From: DATBLE01 sp046734335
GTDB lineage: Bacteria > Actinomycetota > Thermoleophilia > Gaiellales > Gaiellaceae
Direction: 5' to 3'
Length of the DNA: 64,000 bases
NCBI GenBank assembly: GCA_046734335.1
Contig: JBKPRA010000122.1
Span: 13,506 to 77,505, forward strand
Shown: in pieces, positions 18,546 through 25,737 of the stretch
How positions within the stretch are numbered: the stretch's first letter is position 1
Layout: each line of letters opens with the position of its first letter
Notes under the pieces: model-generated
The model's input: the letters and a program-made list of their open reading frames with translations, nothing else
Databases searched by the model: none
What the model was told of the DNA's origin: nothing
Translations under genes and position numbers: made by a program

Positions 18546-18695
18546 ATGGCTGAGTTGACCGTCCTGGAGAGCAAGCTCAACGGCCAGGCGGGTGGGGCCG
18601 GGCACTGGTCGATCGTCGCGGTGCTCGCCCAGCGCGCCGGAACGGGCCGAAATAGACGGAGCCGTTTCTCAAGGGTCAGACTCCCTGGGGTCTGA
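18546..18695 (+). other. clpC-radA spacer with a doubtful 49-codon frame
   Basis: The 305-base spacer 18453-18757 holds a short hexanucleotide repeat (CATCGA units, about 18509-18526), then an ATG frame of 49 codons beginning MAELTVLESKLNG and ending in basic, low-quality sequence that runs into the inverted repeat. GGGAGCGGG precedes the ATG. The first 11 residues look protein-like, the rest does not, so this may be the broken start of a lost gene. No function can be given. Confidence 0.2.
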
Positions 18696-18696
18696 C
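18675..18696. repeat. Inverted repeat GTCAGAC/GTCTGAC
   Basis: Perfect 7-bp arms around an 8-base loop (TCCCTGGG), which can extend by two C-G pairs. No T-run follows, so it is weak as an intrinsic terminator. It may be a dispersed palindromic repeat or a clpC 3' end structure. Confidence 0.4.
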
Positions 18697-18745
18697 GCTT
18701 CGGGCTCGTCGCAGAATCGTCACGAAGACCGTCGGGACCCACGCC

Positions 18746-18751
18746 TAGACT
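18746..18751 (+). promoter_or_regulatory. -10 box (TAGACT) of leaderless radA
   Basis: TAGACT ends 6 bases before GTG 18758, with no room for a ribosome-binding site. Same geometry as at 6656, 28475, 41039, 50171, 53946 and 60693. Confidence 0.5.
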
Positions 18752-18757
18752 GGCCTC

Positions 18758-20116
18758 GTGGCCAAGGCTGCGGCGTCCGTCTTCTCCTGCCCCGAGTGCG
18801 GGTACTCGTCGGGTCGCTGGCTCGGTCGCTGCCCGGGCTGCGGCGAGTTCGGGACGCTCGTCGAAGAATCGAAGTTCACGGCGGGCGGGGCTCTGGTCGC
18901 GGCCGCCACGCCGCTCCTGCGGTTGGTGGAAGTCGAGGCCGAGGAAGCCCACCGCATCCCAACCGGCGTGCCCGAGCTCGACCGCGTGCTCGGCGGCGGG
19001 CTCGTGCCGGCGTCGCTGGTCCTCGTCGGCGGCGAGCCCGGGGTCGGCAAGTCGACCCTGCTCCTGATGGCGCTGCGCGCGATCACGGACTCCGGGCGCC
19101 GGGCACTCCTCGTTACCGGCGAGGAGTCCAAGGCACAGGTGAAGCTCCGGGCCGACCGCCTGGGCGGCGCCGGCGCGATCGAGATCCTCGCCGAGACGGA
19201 GCTCGAGACGGTCTGCGCCACGCTCGAGCGCGAACGTCCCGACGTCTGCGTGGTCGACTCGGTTCAGACGCTCTATGCGGGCGAGCTGGCCTCCGCACCA
19301 GGCTCCGTCGCACAGGTCCGAGAAGCCGCCGGACGCCTGCTGCGGGTGGCGAAGAAAAGCAACGTGGCCGTCTTCCTCGTCGGCCATGTGACCAAGGACG
19401 GAGCCGTGGCCGGGCCTCGCGTGCTCGAGCATCTCGTCGACTGCGTCCTCCAGTTCGAAGGTGATCGCTACCGCGAGCACCGTGTACTGCGTGCGGCGAA
19501 GAACCGCTTCGGCTCCACGAACGAGATCGGCGTCTTTGAGATGACCGGTAACGGCCTCGTCGGCGTCCCCGACCCGTCCGAGCTCTTCGGGCGCACCGAG
19601 GCGGGCGAGGTCGGCGCTGCGGTCGCCTGCGCTCTCGAGGGCTCGCGGCCGATCCTGCTCGAGATCCAGGCTCTGGTCTCGCCGACCGACCTGGCGATGC
19701 CGCGCAGGGTGGCAACGGGTGTCGATCCAAAGCGCCTGGCGATGATCGTCGCCGTGCTCGGCAGGCATGCTCGGGTCGCACTGGGCAGCGCGGACGTCTT
19801 CGTCAACGTGGCGGGCGGGGTTCGAATCGACGAGCCGGGTGCCGATCTGGCGATCTCGCTCGCGATCGCCTCGGCAGCGAGAGGCGTGCCGGTGAAGGAC
19901 GGCCTGGCGGCGTTCGGGGAGGTCGGGCTCACCGGTCGCCTCCGACCTGCCACACAGGCCGAGCGCCGCCTCGAGGAGTGCGCCAAGCTCGGTCTCTCGA
20001 CAGCGTTGGCTCCCCAGGGGACGCCCCGGCCCAGTGGGATCGGGCTCGTCGAGGCCGGAACCGCCGCCCAGGCGCTGGCGGTTGGGCTCGCGGAAGCTCC
20101 GGCCGGTCGCGACTAG
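18758..20116 (+). CDS. radA: DNA repair protein RadA (branch migration ATPase)
   Basis: A 452-residue RecA-like motor that extends recombination intermediates by branch migration. It has an N-terminal four-Cys zinc finger (CPECGYSSGRWLGRCPGCG, residues 10-28), Walker A GGEPGVGKST near residue 91, the RadA-specific KNRFGSTNEIG near 247, and a Lon-protease-like C-terminal domain (SADVFVNVAGGVRIDEPGAD) that lacks protease function in this family. Normal length. It follows clpC and precedes carD, the order seen across many Actinomycetota. Confidence 0.96.
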   Translation: MAKAAASVFSCPECGYSSGRWLGRCPGCGEFGTLVEESKFTAGGALVAAATPLLRLVEVEAEEAHRIPTGVPELDRVLGGGLVPASLVLVGGEPGVGKSTLLLMALRAITDSGRRALLVTGEESKAQVKLRADRLGGAGAIEILAETELETVCATLERERPDVCVVDSVQTLYAGELASAPGSVAQVREAAGRLLRVAKKSNVAVFLVGHVTKDGAVAGPRVLEHLVDCVLQFEGDRYREHRVLRAAKNRFGSTNEIGVFEMTGNGLVGVPDPSELFGRTEAGEVGAAVACALEGSRPILLEIQALVSPTDLAMPRRVATGVDPKRLAMIVAVLGRHARVALGSADVFVNVAGGVRIDEPGADLAISLAIASAARGVPVKDGLAAFGEVGLTGRLRPATQAERRLEECAKLGLSTALAPQGTPRPSGIGLVEAGTAAQALAVGLAEAPAGRD

Positions 20117-20167
20117 ACGCCTCTGAGCAGGGATTTTTGTGAAGAGGGCGTTAAAAGCCCTGGAAAC

Positions 20168-20197
20168 TTGGCGTTTTCAAGCCGTTTTCGCTACACT
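20168..20197 (+). promoter_or_regulatory. Promoter of carD
   Basis: TTGGCG (20168-20173), an 18-base spacer and TACACT (20192-20197), placed about 75 bases before the TTG start. Upstream, AGGGC and GCCCT (20144-20160) form a small hairpin after radA, possibly its 3' end. Confidence 0.5.
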
Positions 20198-20270
20198 GCT
20201 TGGAGTTCGCCGGCGGAGGTCAGACCCGCCGGCGTCTTGGCGACTACGGAGCTTCGAAAGGGGAGTCAGC

Positions 20271-20801
20271 TTGTTCAAGGTCGGCGACAAGGTGGTGTAT
20301 CCACACCACGGAGCAGGCACTGTCGTGAAGAAGGAGCAGCGCGAGGTGCTCGGCCAGAAACGCGATTACCTCACCATCAAGATCCTCCACAACGACATGA
20401 CCGTGAACGTGCCTTGCGAGAACGCGGAGAAGGTCGGACTGCGCCGCGTGATCGACGAGCAGATGGTCGAGAAGGTCATGAAGGCGCTTCAGGGCTCCGG
20501 CACGACGATGCCGAAGAACTGGAACCGTCGGTTCAAGCACAACCGCGACAAGATGAAGACGGGTGACATCTTCGAGTTGGCCGAGGTCGTTCGGAATCTG
20601 TCGCTCCGGGACCACGAGAAGGGCCTGTCGACCGGCGAGAAGCAGATGTTCGTGAAGGCGAAGAAGATCCTTGCGAGCGAGCTCATGTACGCCAAGGCGA
20701 TGGACGAGGACGAGGCCGGCGTCTGGCTGGACGACGTGCTCTCCACCGTCTCGAACGGCAAGAAGAAGACCGCCAAGGCAACCGCGGCAGCGAGCGCCTA
20801 G
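20271..20801 (+). CDS. carD: CarD-family RNA polymerase-binding regulator
   Basis: A 176-residue transcription factor that binds the RNA polymerase beta subunit and stabilises open promoter complexes, especially rRNA promoters. The N-terminal Tudor-like RNAP-interaction domain is FKVGDKVVYPHHGAGTV through the VPCENAEKVGLR region. The C-terminal helical DNA-binding part has MKTGDIFELAEVVRNLSLRD and a Lys/Ala-rich tail. The longer frame from 20139 is rejected: TTG 20271 has AAAGGGGAG six bases upstream and matches the family's start. Unlike many neighbours it has a real leader and Shine-Dalgarno sequence. Confidence 0.95.
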   Translation: MFKVGDKVVYPHHGAGTVVKKEQREVLGQKRDYLTIKILHNDMTVNVPCENAEKVGLRRVIDEQMVEKVMKALQGSGTTMPKNWNRRFKHNRDKMKTGDIFELAEVVRNLSLRDHEKGLSTGEKQMFVKAKKILASELMYAKAMDEDEAGVWLDDVLSTVSNGKKKTAKATAAASA

Positions 20802-20822
20802 CGCCCGCGGCGCGGACCGTCG

Positions 20823-21503
20823 TTGTCCGTTTGGGCCGTGCTCCCCGCCGCCGGCCGCGGCGAGCGGCTCCACGCGGACCGACCCAAGGCGTTCGCCCCG
20901 CTTCGCAACCGTCCGCTCCTGGCGGAGAGCCTCGAACGACTCGAGGCATCCACATGGGTCGACTCGATCGTGGTCGTCGCTCCCCCTGAGTGGGAGGAGC
21001 CGGTGATCCTGCTCGCCGAAGAGCTCGGGTGCGGAAAGGTCGTCGCCTCGGTGGCCGGCGGGGAGTCACGCGCAGCCTCGGTCAGGATCGGCGTGGGAGA
21101 AGTGCCCGACGACGCAGCAGTGATCCTCGTCCACGACGCCGCCCGCCCGCTCGTCTCCGACGCCGTCGTCGAGCGCATGCTCGGAGCGCTGAACGACGGT
21201 TGGGACGGCGCGGTCCCGGGGCTGGCCCTTTCCGACACGGTGAAGCGGGTGCGCGAGGAGGCGGTCGTCGAGACGCTTCCGCGCGACGAGCTTCGTGCCG
21301 TCCAGACGCCGCAGGCATTCGTCGCATCGGTTCTCCGTGCCGCCGTCGCGAACGGCGACGAGGCGACCGACTGCTCGGCGCTCGTCGAAGGACAGGGCGG
21401 CCGGGTGACGGTCGTCGAGGGCGACCCACGGTTGCTGAAGATCACGACCGCGAACGACCTCGCCCTGGTCGAGTTCTGGCTCGGCGGCTCCGAACCGGCG
21501 TGA
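20823..21503 (+). CDS. ispD: 2-C-methyl-D-erythritol 4-phosphate cytidylyltransferase
   Basis: A 226-residue MEP-pathway enzyme that makes CDP-methylerythritol from CTP and methylerythritol phosphate on the way to isoprenoids. CTP-binding loop AVLPAAGRGERLHADRPKAF near the N-terminus, then VASVAGGESRAASVRIG, VHDAARPLVS, AVQTPQAF and a C-terminal ITTANDLALVEF. Starting at TTG 20823 keeps the complete N-terminal strand; the later GTG would cut it. It starts 21 bases after carD and overlaps the next gene at GTGA. ispF lies one gene downstream. Confidence 0.94.
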   Translation: MSVWAVLPAAGRGERLHADRPKAFAPLRNRPLLAESLERLEASTWVDSIVVVAPPEWEEPVILLAEELGCGKVVASVAGGESRAASVRIGVGEVPDDAAVILVHDAARPLVSDAVVERMLGALNDGWDGAVPGLALSDTVKRVREEAVVETLPRDELRAVQTPQAFVASVLRAAVANGDEATDCSALVEGQGGRVTVVEGDPRLLKITTANDLALVEFWLGGSEPA

Positions 21504-22273
21504 TCCTCGACTACCACATGCACCTGCGCGACCCGGACGAGCGGGTCGTGCACTCGCTCGAGGCGGTCGAGCGGTTCGTGACGGCGGCGGCGGAGCGCGG
21601 GGTGGACGAGATCGGCTTCAGCGAGCATGTCTACTACTTCCGCCAGACCCGTCGGGTGTGGGCGCTCGACTACCAGACCGAGCGCTGCGTCTACGACCTG
21701 GACGCCTACGTCGAGGTGGTGCTCGAGGCGAAACGGCAGGGCATGCCGGTCAAGCTCGCGCTCGAGGTCGACTACGTCGGGGAGCAGCAGGACGAGCTCG
21801 CGGCGCTTCTGGCGCCCTATCCCTGGGACTACCTCCTCGGCTCGGTGCACTGGATCGACGGACTGGCCGTCGACCAGCAACCTGGACTGTGGGCGCGCGC
21901 GCCGGTCGACGAGGTCTGGCGCCGCTACTTCGCCGCCGTTGTCGAGCTCGCCTCCTCAGGACATGTCGACGTGCTCGCGCATCCCGACCTGGCCAAGATC
22001 TTTCGAATGCGACCCGACCACATCGAGTATCCGGCTCTGGACGGCGTTGCGCTCGAGATCTCGACCGCCGGTCTGCGCAAGCCCGTCGGAGAGCTGTATC
22101 CCGCGGCGGCGATGCTCGAAGCCGGTCCGCCGATCACGCTTGCGTCGGACGCGCATGTGCCCGCCGACGTCGGCCGCGACTTCGACCGCGCCGTCGTCCA
22201 TGCCCGTGCGGCAGGCTACGAGACCGTGAGCGTCTTCGAAGGGCGCAAGGCACGCCAGGAGCCGCTCGGATGA
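21500..22273 (+). CDS. PHP-domain phosphoesterase (histidinol-phosphatase-like)
   Basis: A 257-residue PHP-family hydrolase resembling HisK/HisJ-type histidinol phosphatases. Metal ligands are visible in LDYHMHLRDPDE (N-terminal HxH), GFSEHVYYF, LALEVDYV, LGSVHWIDG, VLAHPDLAKI and LASDAHVPADVGRDF. Start GTG 21500 overlaps the ispD stop in a GTGA unit. It could dephosphorylate histidinol phosphate, but no his genes are near; its place between ispD and ispF may only reflect operon packing. Confidence 0.8.
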   Translation: MILDYHMHLRDPDERVVHSLEAVERFVTAAAERGVDEIGFSEHVYYFRQTRRVWALDYQTERCVYDLDAYVEVVLEAKRQGMPVKLALEVDYVGEQQDELAALLAPYPWDYLLGSVHWIDGLAVDQQPGLWARAPVDEVWRRYFAAVVELASSGHVDVLAHPDLAKIFRMRPDHIEYPALDGVALEISTAGLRKPVGELYPAAAMLEAGPPITLASDAHVPADVGRDFDRAVVHARAAGYETVSVFEGRKARQEPLG

Positions 22274-22345
22274 CCGCCGACGGCTGTCGGCCGATCGGGG
22301 CCAAATCGACACGGTTCGGGCGCAGACGTGCGCGCAGTCGGCGGG

Positions 22346-22418
22346 TAGGATCGGCCGCGGGAGGCGGGTGGACATCCCACAACCCCTCCCCGGGTGGGGC
22401 TATGGAAGGAGGGGGGCG
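22346..22418 (+). promoter_or_regulatory. ispF promoter and leader with possible ribosome-site sequestration
   Basis: A TAGGAT -10 box (22346-22351) is followed by a leader with CCCCTCC (22383-22389), which is exactly complementary to GGAGGGG (22408-22414), the ispF ribosome-binding site. An alternative hairpin pairs CCCC (22388-22391) with GGGG (22396-22399). The two folds are mutually exclusive. Confidence 0.35.
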
Positions 22419-22910
22419 ATGACGGGCGAGGAGCAGCTCCGCATCGGCCTCGGCGTCGACGCGCACGCGCTCGAGGACGGTGTCCCGCTCGTGCTCGGCG
22501 GCGTGAGGGTGGAAAGCGCGCGCGGGCTGGCCGGGCACTCGGACGGCGACGTGATCACCCATGCCCTGATCGACGCCCTCCTCGGCGCTGCCGACATGGG
22601 CGACATCGGCTCGCTGTTTCCCTCCGACGGAAGCACGCCTCCAGGTGTGTCCTCGCTCGTCCTGCTAGAGGACGTCGCCGGACGGCTGAAAGGCGCCGGC
22701 TGGCAACTGGTCAACGCCGACTGCGTCTTCATCGGTCAGGAGCCTCGGCTGGCGCCGATCCGCGACCAGATGAAGTCGGCGCTCGCCGCTGCGCTCGGCG
22801 CTCGGCAGGATCAGATCGCGGTGCGGGCGACCACGACGGACGGGCTCGGTTTCACCGGCCGCGGCGACGGGCTCGCGGCCCAGGCCGTCGCGTTGATTCG
22901 TCGGGTCTAG
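22419..22910 (+). CDS. ispF: 2-C-methyl-D-erythritol 2,4-cyclodiphosphate synthase
   Basis: A 163-residue MEP-pathway cyclase that forms the cyclic diphosphate from CDP-methylerythritol phosphate. Zinc ligands D14 and H16 are in GLGVDAHAL, then GHSDGDVITHALIDALLGAA, DIGSLFP, VNADCVFIGQEPRL and ATTTDGLGFTGRG. The frame opens at 22368, but ATG 22419 has a strong GGAGGGGGG ribosome-binding site and gives the family N-terminus. The 3' end overlaps the convergent MarR gene by 59 bases. Confidence 0.95.
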   Translation: MTGEEQLRIGLGVDAHALEDGVPLVLGGVRVESARGLAGHSDGDVITHALIDALLGAADMGDIGSLFPSDGSTPPGVSSLVLLEDVAGRLKGAGWQLVNADCVFIGQEPRLAPIRDQMKSALAAALGARQDQIAVRATTTDGLGFTGRGDGLAAQAVALIRRV

Positions 22911-23346
22911 AAAGCAGCGCCCGCATCGCGTCCTCCAGCCGGTCGAGGGCCAGATCGAGTTCTCTCGGTGAGTAGTCGAGCCGCTCGTGCACGCGCGCGA
23001 CCGACCCCTGTAGGGCTGGGAAGGCGCTCACTGCGTGCCGGTCGCCGGTCTTCGTCACCTCGAGCAGCGATGACCGGCCGTCGTCGGGGTTCGGCCGGCG
23101 CCGGACCAGTCGGCGTCCCTCCAGCCGGCGCAGGTACGACGACAGCGTCGTCGGCGGCATGCCGAGGAGGGCGGCGAGCCGTGAAGGGGTGATCGGCTGG
23201 AACGCCCTGATCGCGCTGAGGACGGCGAAGTCGTTCGGCTGCACCTTCAATCCCGCCATCGCACGTCCGAGAAGATCGTCGGCCAGCTGGCCGAGTATGA
23301 AGAGGCGAAAGAGGACGTTGCGGCCGCGGGATTGAGTTGCGCTCAT
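22852..23346 (-). CDS. MarR-family transcriptional regulator
   Basis: A 164-residue winged-helix regulator. Helices around FAVLSAIRAFQPITPSRLA and LLGMPPTTLSSYLRRLEGR form the DNA-reading part, and the wing is VRRRPNPDDGRSSLLEVTKTG, a standard MarR pattern. The C-terminal tail is Arg-rich. It starts 5 bases from a double palindrome and is divergent from the beta-propeller gene at 23400, so it most likely represses itself and that gene. The inducer is unknown. Its 3' end runs antisense into ispF. Confidence 0.88.
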   Translation of the reverse strand: MSATQSRGRNVLFRLFILGQLADDLLGRAMAGLKVQPNDFAVLSAIRAFQPITPSRLAALLGMPPTTLSSYLRRLEGRRLVRRRPNPDDGRSSLLEVTKTGDRHAVSAFPALQGSVARVHERLDYSPRELDLALDRLEDAMRALLSRPDESTRRPGPRARRRGR

Positions 23347-23350
23347 AAAG

Positions 23351-23383
23351 TGCGATATCGCAGTATATTGCTGCGATATCGTA
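23351..23383. promoter_or_regulatory. Double palindromic MarR operator
   Basis: TGCGATATCGCA (23351-23362) is a perfect 12-bp palindrome; TGCGATATCGTA (23372-23383) is a second copy with one mismatch. Their centres are 21 bp apart, two helical turns. The pair also forms a larger inverted repeat (CGATATCGCAG/CTGCGATATCG around TATATTG). It lies between the divergent starts 23346 and 23400. Confidence 0.8.
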
Positions 23384-23399
23384 CTAGTGGGAGGTGCAC

Positions 23400-24323
23400 A
23401 TGGTGAGACATCTGGTCTGGTTGAGCATTCTGATCGCTGCGGTGGCCGGTGTTGCGACGGCCTCGACGGAGCTGAGGCCGGCGCGGGTCGCGGCCAGGAT
23501 CACGACCGGCAAGGCGCCTTGCTCCGAGAACGGCGGTCTGGGCTACCTCTGGGTCAGCAACTTCACCGACGCAACGGTTGTCCGCGTCGATCCTGCGACG
23601 AACCGCGTCACCGCGCGCATCAAGGTCGGCGCCCAGCCTTGCGGCGTCGTCGTCGGCGCCGATGCCCTCTGGATCGACGGATACGGCACCGGCAATGTCG
23701 AGCGGGTCGATCCACAGTCGAAGCAGGTCGTGGCCCGGATCCCGATCGGCCCCAGCCTGTGGGATGTCGAATTCGGCGCCGACGCGGTCTGGGCGACGAG
23801 CGAGTTCAACGGCACTGTCAGCCGCATCGACCCGGTCACGAACGCAATCGTCGCCACCGTCAAGGTCGGTACCGCGCCGCGCCAGGTTCGCTACGGCGCG
23901 GGCGCGATCTGGGTCGGAAACCACACCGGCAAGAGCATCTATCGCGTCGACCCCGCGACGAACCGCGCGAAGGCCGTGCCGGTCGGGCTGCTCTCCCCCG
24001 ACTCGATCGCTGTCAGCGACTCCGCGATCTGGGTGACCTCGAGCGGAAATCGCTTCGTGGTCAGGCTCGACCCGAGGACGATGCGTGTGGTCGCTCGGGT
24101 GAAGGTCGGGCTCGGCCCAAGCAATGCCGCTATCGCCGGCGACGGCAGCGTGTTCGTCCCGAACAACGCCGACGGCACCGTCAGCCGGATCGACCCGGTC
24201 CATAACAAGGTGGTCGCCACCTACAGGGTCGGCCCCAAGCCGTTCCCGGCGGCGGCTGCCTTCGGCGACGTCTGGGTGCCGCTGTCGGGTGGGAGGCAGG
24301 TGGTGCGTTTCCGCGTCGGCTGA
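23400..24323 (+). CDS. Exported YVTN/virginiamycin B lyase-like beta-propeller protein
   Basis: A 307-residue exported protein: signal peptide MVRHLVWLSILIAAVAGVATA, then about seven ~40-residue blades of the YVTN type with repeats such as VWVSNFTDATVVRVDPATN, ALWIDGYGTGNVERVDPQS and IWVGNHTGKSIYRVDPATN. Such propellers bind ligands or partner proteins; Vgb-type lyases share the fold, but I cannot identify the lyase catalytic residues. ATG 23400 has GGAGG at good spacing, better than GTG 23394. Likely repressed by the divergent MarR protein. Confidence 0.8.
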   Translation: MVRHLVWLSILIAAVAGVATASTELRPARVAARITTGKAPCSENGGLGYLWVSNFTDATVVRVDPATNRVTARIKVGAQPCGVVVGADALWIDGYGTGNVERVDPQSKQVVARIPIGPSLWDVEFGADAVWATSEFNGTVSRIDPVTNAIVATVKVGTAPRQVRYGAGAIWVGNHTGKSIYRVDPATNRAKAVPVGLLSPDSIAVSDSAIWVTSSGNRFVVRLDPRTMRVVARVKVGLGPSNAAIAGDGSVFVPNNADGTVSRIDPVHNKVVATYRVGPKPFPAAAAFGDVWVPLSGGRQVVRFRVG

Positions 24324-24340
24324 TCCGGCATCATCGACGC

Positions 24341-25144
24341 GTGGCCGTGCTCCGTCCGTCGACCGAGCTTTCCCACGGCGAGCTGGCAGAGCTGTTCACC
24401 GCGGCGTACGAGGGCTATTTCGTCCCGTTCAGGGTCGACGAAGCGACGCTCGGATTCATGGTCGACGTCTTCGATCTCGATCTTGAGCTGTCGCTCGTCG
24501 CGGTGGAGGACGGCACGCCGGTCGGTCTCGCCAACCTGGGCCGGCGAGGCGCGTGCACCTGGCTCGGTGGCGTCGGCGTCGTCCCGAGCCGTCGAGGCGA
24601 GGGAATCGGCGAGCTGCTCACGCGTAACGTGCTCGAGCAAGCCGGAACGGTGGGGGCGACCGAGATGAGGCTCGAGGTGATCGTCGAGAACGGCCCGGCG
24701 ATCTCGCTCTACGAGAAGCTCGGATTCGTCCGGATCCGTGAGCTCGAGGTCCTGTCCCTCGCCGCCGCGGAGCGGGACGGCGAAGACGCCGAGGCGGCGA
24801 CTCTCGACGCTGCCCGGGCCCTCATCCGGGCAGGCCGGGACGGGGAAGAGCCGTGGCAACGCGCCGACGCCACGACCGACCGGCTCCTCCAGCGGCGCCC
24901 GGCACCCGAGGCGATGGTCGCCGGCGAGGCCGCGGCCGTCTATCGCGTCATCGGCGACAACGTCGGCCTCGTCCAGGCGGCGGGCGACGAGCGCGGGCTC
25001 GCTGCGATCCTTGCGTCGCTGCGCGCGAAGGGAAAGGTGACCGCTGTGAACTATCCCGCCGGAGGCGCAGTCGCAGAGGCGCTCCGGGCGGTCGGAGCGG
25101 AGGTGTCGCTGCGCCAGTACGAGATGGTCAGGAGCCTGGACTAA
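24341..25144 (+). CDS. GNAT-family N-acetyltransferase
   Basis: A 267-residue protein whose N-terminal ~145 residues form a GNAT domain: beta-strand LSLVAVEDGTPVGLANLG, then the acetyl-CoA pyrophosphate loop GVGVVPSRRGEGIGELLTRNV, and NGPAISLYEKLGFVRIRELEV. The C-terminal half is Ala/Glu-rich with a second alpha/beta unit (EAAAVYRVIGDNVGLVQAAG) that may be a degenerate GNAT repeat. Substrate unknown. It starts at GTG 24341, 17 bases after the propeller gene, and converges on the selenoprotein gene with a 4-base overlap. Confidence 0.8.
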   Translation: MAVLRPSTELSHGELAELFTAAYEGYFVPFRVDEATLGFMVDVFDLDLELSLVAVEDGTPVGLANLGRRGACTWLGGVGVVPSRRGEGIGELLTRNVLEQAGTVGATEMRLEVIVENGPAISLYEKLGFVRIRELEVLSLAAAERDGEDAEAATLDAARALIRAGRDGEEPWQRADATTDRLLQRRPAPEAMVAGEAAAVYRVIGDNVGLVQAAGDERGLAAILASLRAKGKVTAVNYPAGGAVAEALRAVGAEVSLRQYEMVRSLD

Positions 25145-25737
25145 TCCGACTCGAGCGCGTACCCGCGCGAGAGCATCGCCTCGCCGCGATCCAGGCAGGA
25201 TTCCCAGGTGGGGACGTCCCAGCCGAGCGAGTCGGCCAGGCGGACGATCATGTTGAACAGCGCGGCCACGTGGATCGCGTCGGCCATCGCCTCGTCGGAG
25301 ATGCCCGCTGCGCGCACGCGGTCAGCATCATCTGGAGTGACCTCCTCCGGGCGGAGCGTCAGCTTCTCCAGAAAGCCGAGCATCGCGCGGAGCCCCTCTT
25401 CGATCGGCGCAGTCCGCCAATCCGTCTCGACCGCTTTCCAGACCTCGTCACCGAGAGCGTACGACGCGACCGCGCCGTGCGAGCGCGTTCAGAACGGGCA
25501 CTGGTTGAGCGACGAGACGAACCCCGCGAACAGCTCGCGCTCGCCGGGCGACCACTCCGACGGTCCGCGCATCGCCGCATCCAGCGCCGTCGAAAACGGA
25601 CGGCCGAACAGCTCCGGCCTGTAGTAGAGCGTCTTCAGAACGCCGGAGGCCGTGGGTAGGCCGCGGGCCTGCGCGATCTCCGCGAGGATCGCAGCCTCAG
25701 CCGGTGCGTGCCCCGAATCGACGACCTCGAGTCTCAG
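25141..25737 (-). CDS. AhpD-like peroxidase-related protein, probable selenoprotein with CxxU active site
   Basis: One frame runs from 25737 to 25141 and is interrupted only by TGA at 25491-25489. The residues around it read NQCPF-[TGA]-TRSHG, the AhpD/carboxymuconolactone decarboxylase motif CxxCxxxH with TGA in place of the second, peroxidatic cysteine. Reading TGA as selenocysteine gives 198 residues, the normal length of peroxidase-related AhpD proteins, with coherent sequence on both sides (FGRPFSTALDAAMRG before, VWKAVETDW and LGFLEKLTLRPEEVT after). A SECIS-like hairpin follows the TGA. The start is probably CTG 25737, overlapping the previous stop as CTGA, with GGAG upstream. It is last in an operon after mutY and a Cys-less AhpD-like gene. 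Alternative: a TGC-to-TGA nonsense mutation. Confidence 0.82.
25461..25478 (-). promoter_or_regulatory. Putative bacterial SECIS element
   Basis: In the mRNA, 10 nt after UGA, ACGGCGC-GGUC-GCGUCGU forms a 7-bp stem (one G-U pair) with a GGUC loop. The loop starts 17 nt after the UGA; in E. coli fdhF a GGUC-containing loop lies about 18 nt after it, and the usual bacterial range is about 16-37 nt. The loop has G in its first two positions, as SelB recognition requires. GC-rich DNA can form hairpins by chance, so this supports but does not prove Sec insertion. Confidence 0.72.

Noticed and set aside
16521..18605. 694-codon minus-strand open frame opposite clpC
   Set aside because: Antisense shadow with Leu/Asp/Arg-rich composition and no family motifs; clpC is unambiguous.
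20144..20160. Intrinsic terminator after radA
   Set aside because: Five-bp stem without a T-run; too weak to call.
25141..25383. An independent 80-codon gene at 25383-25141
   Set aside because: It is in frame with the upstream AhpD-like part across a single TGA; the two make one protein.
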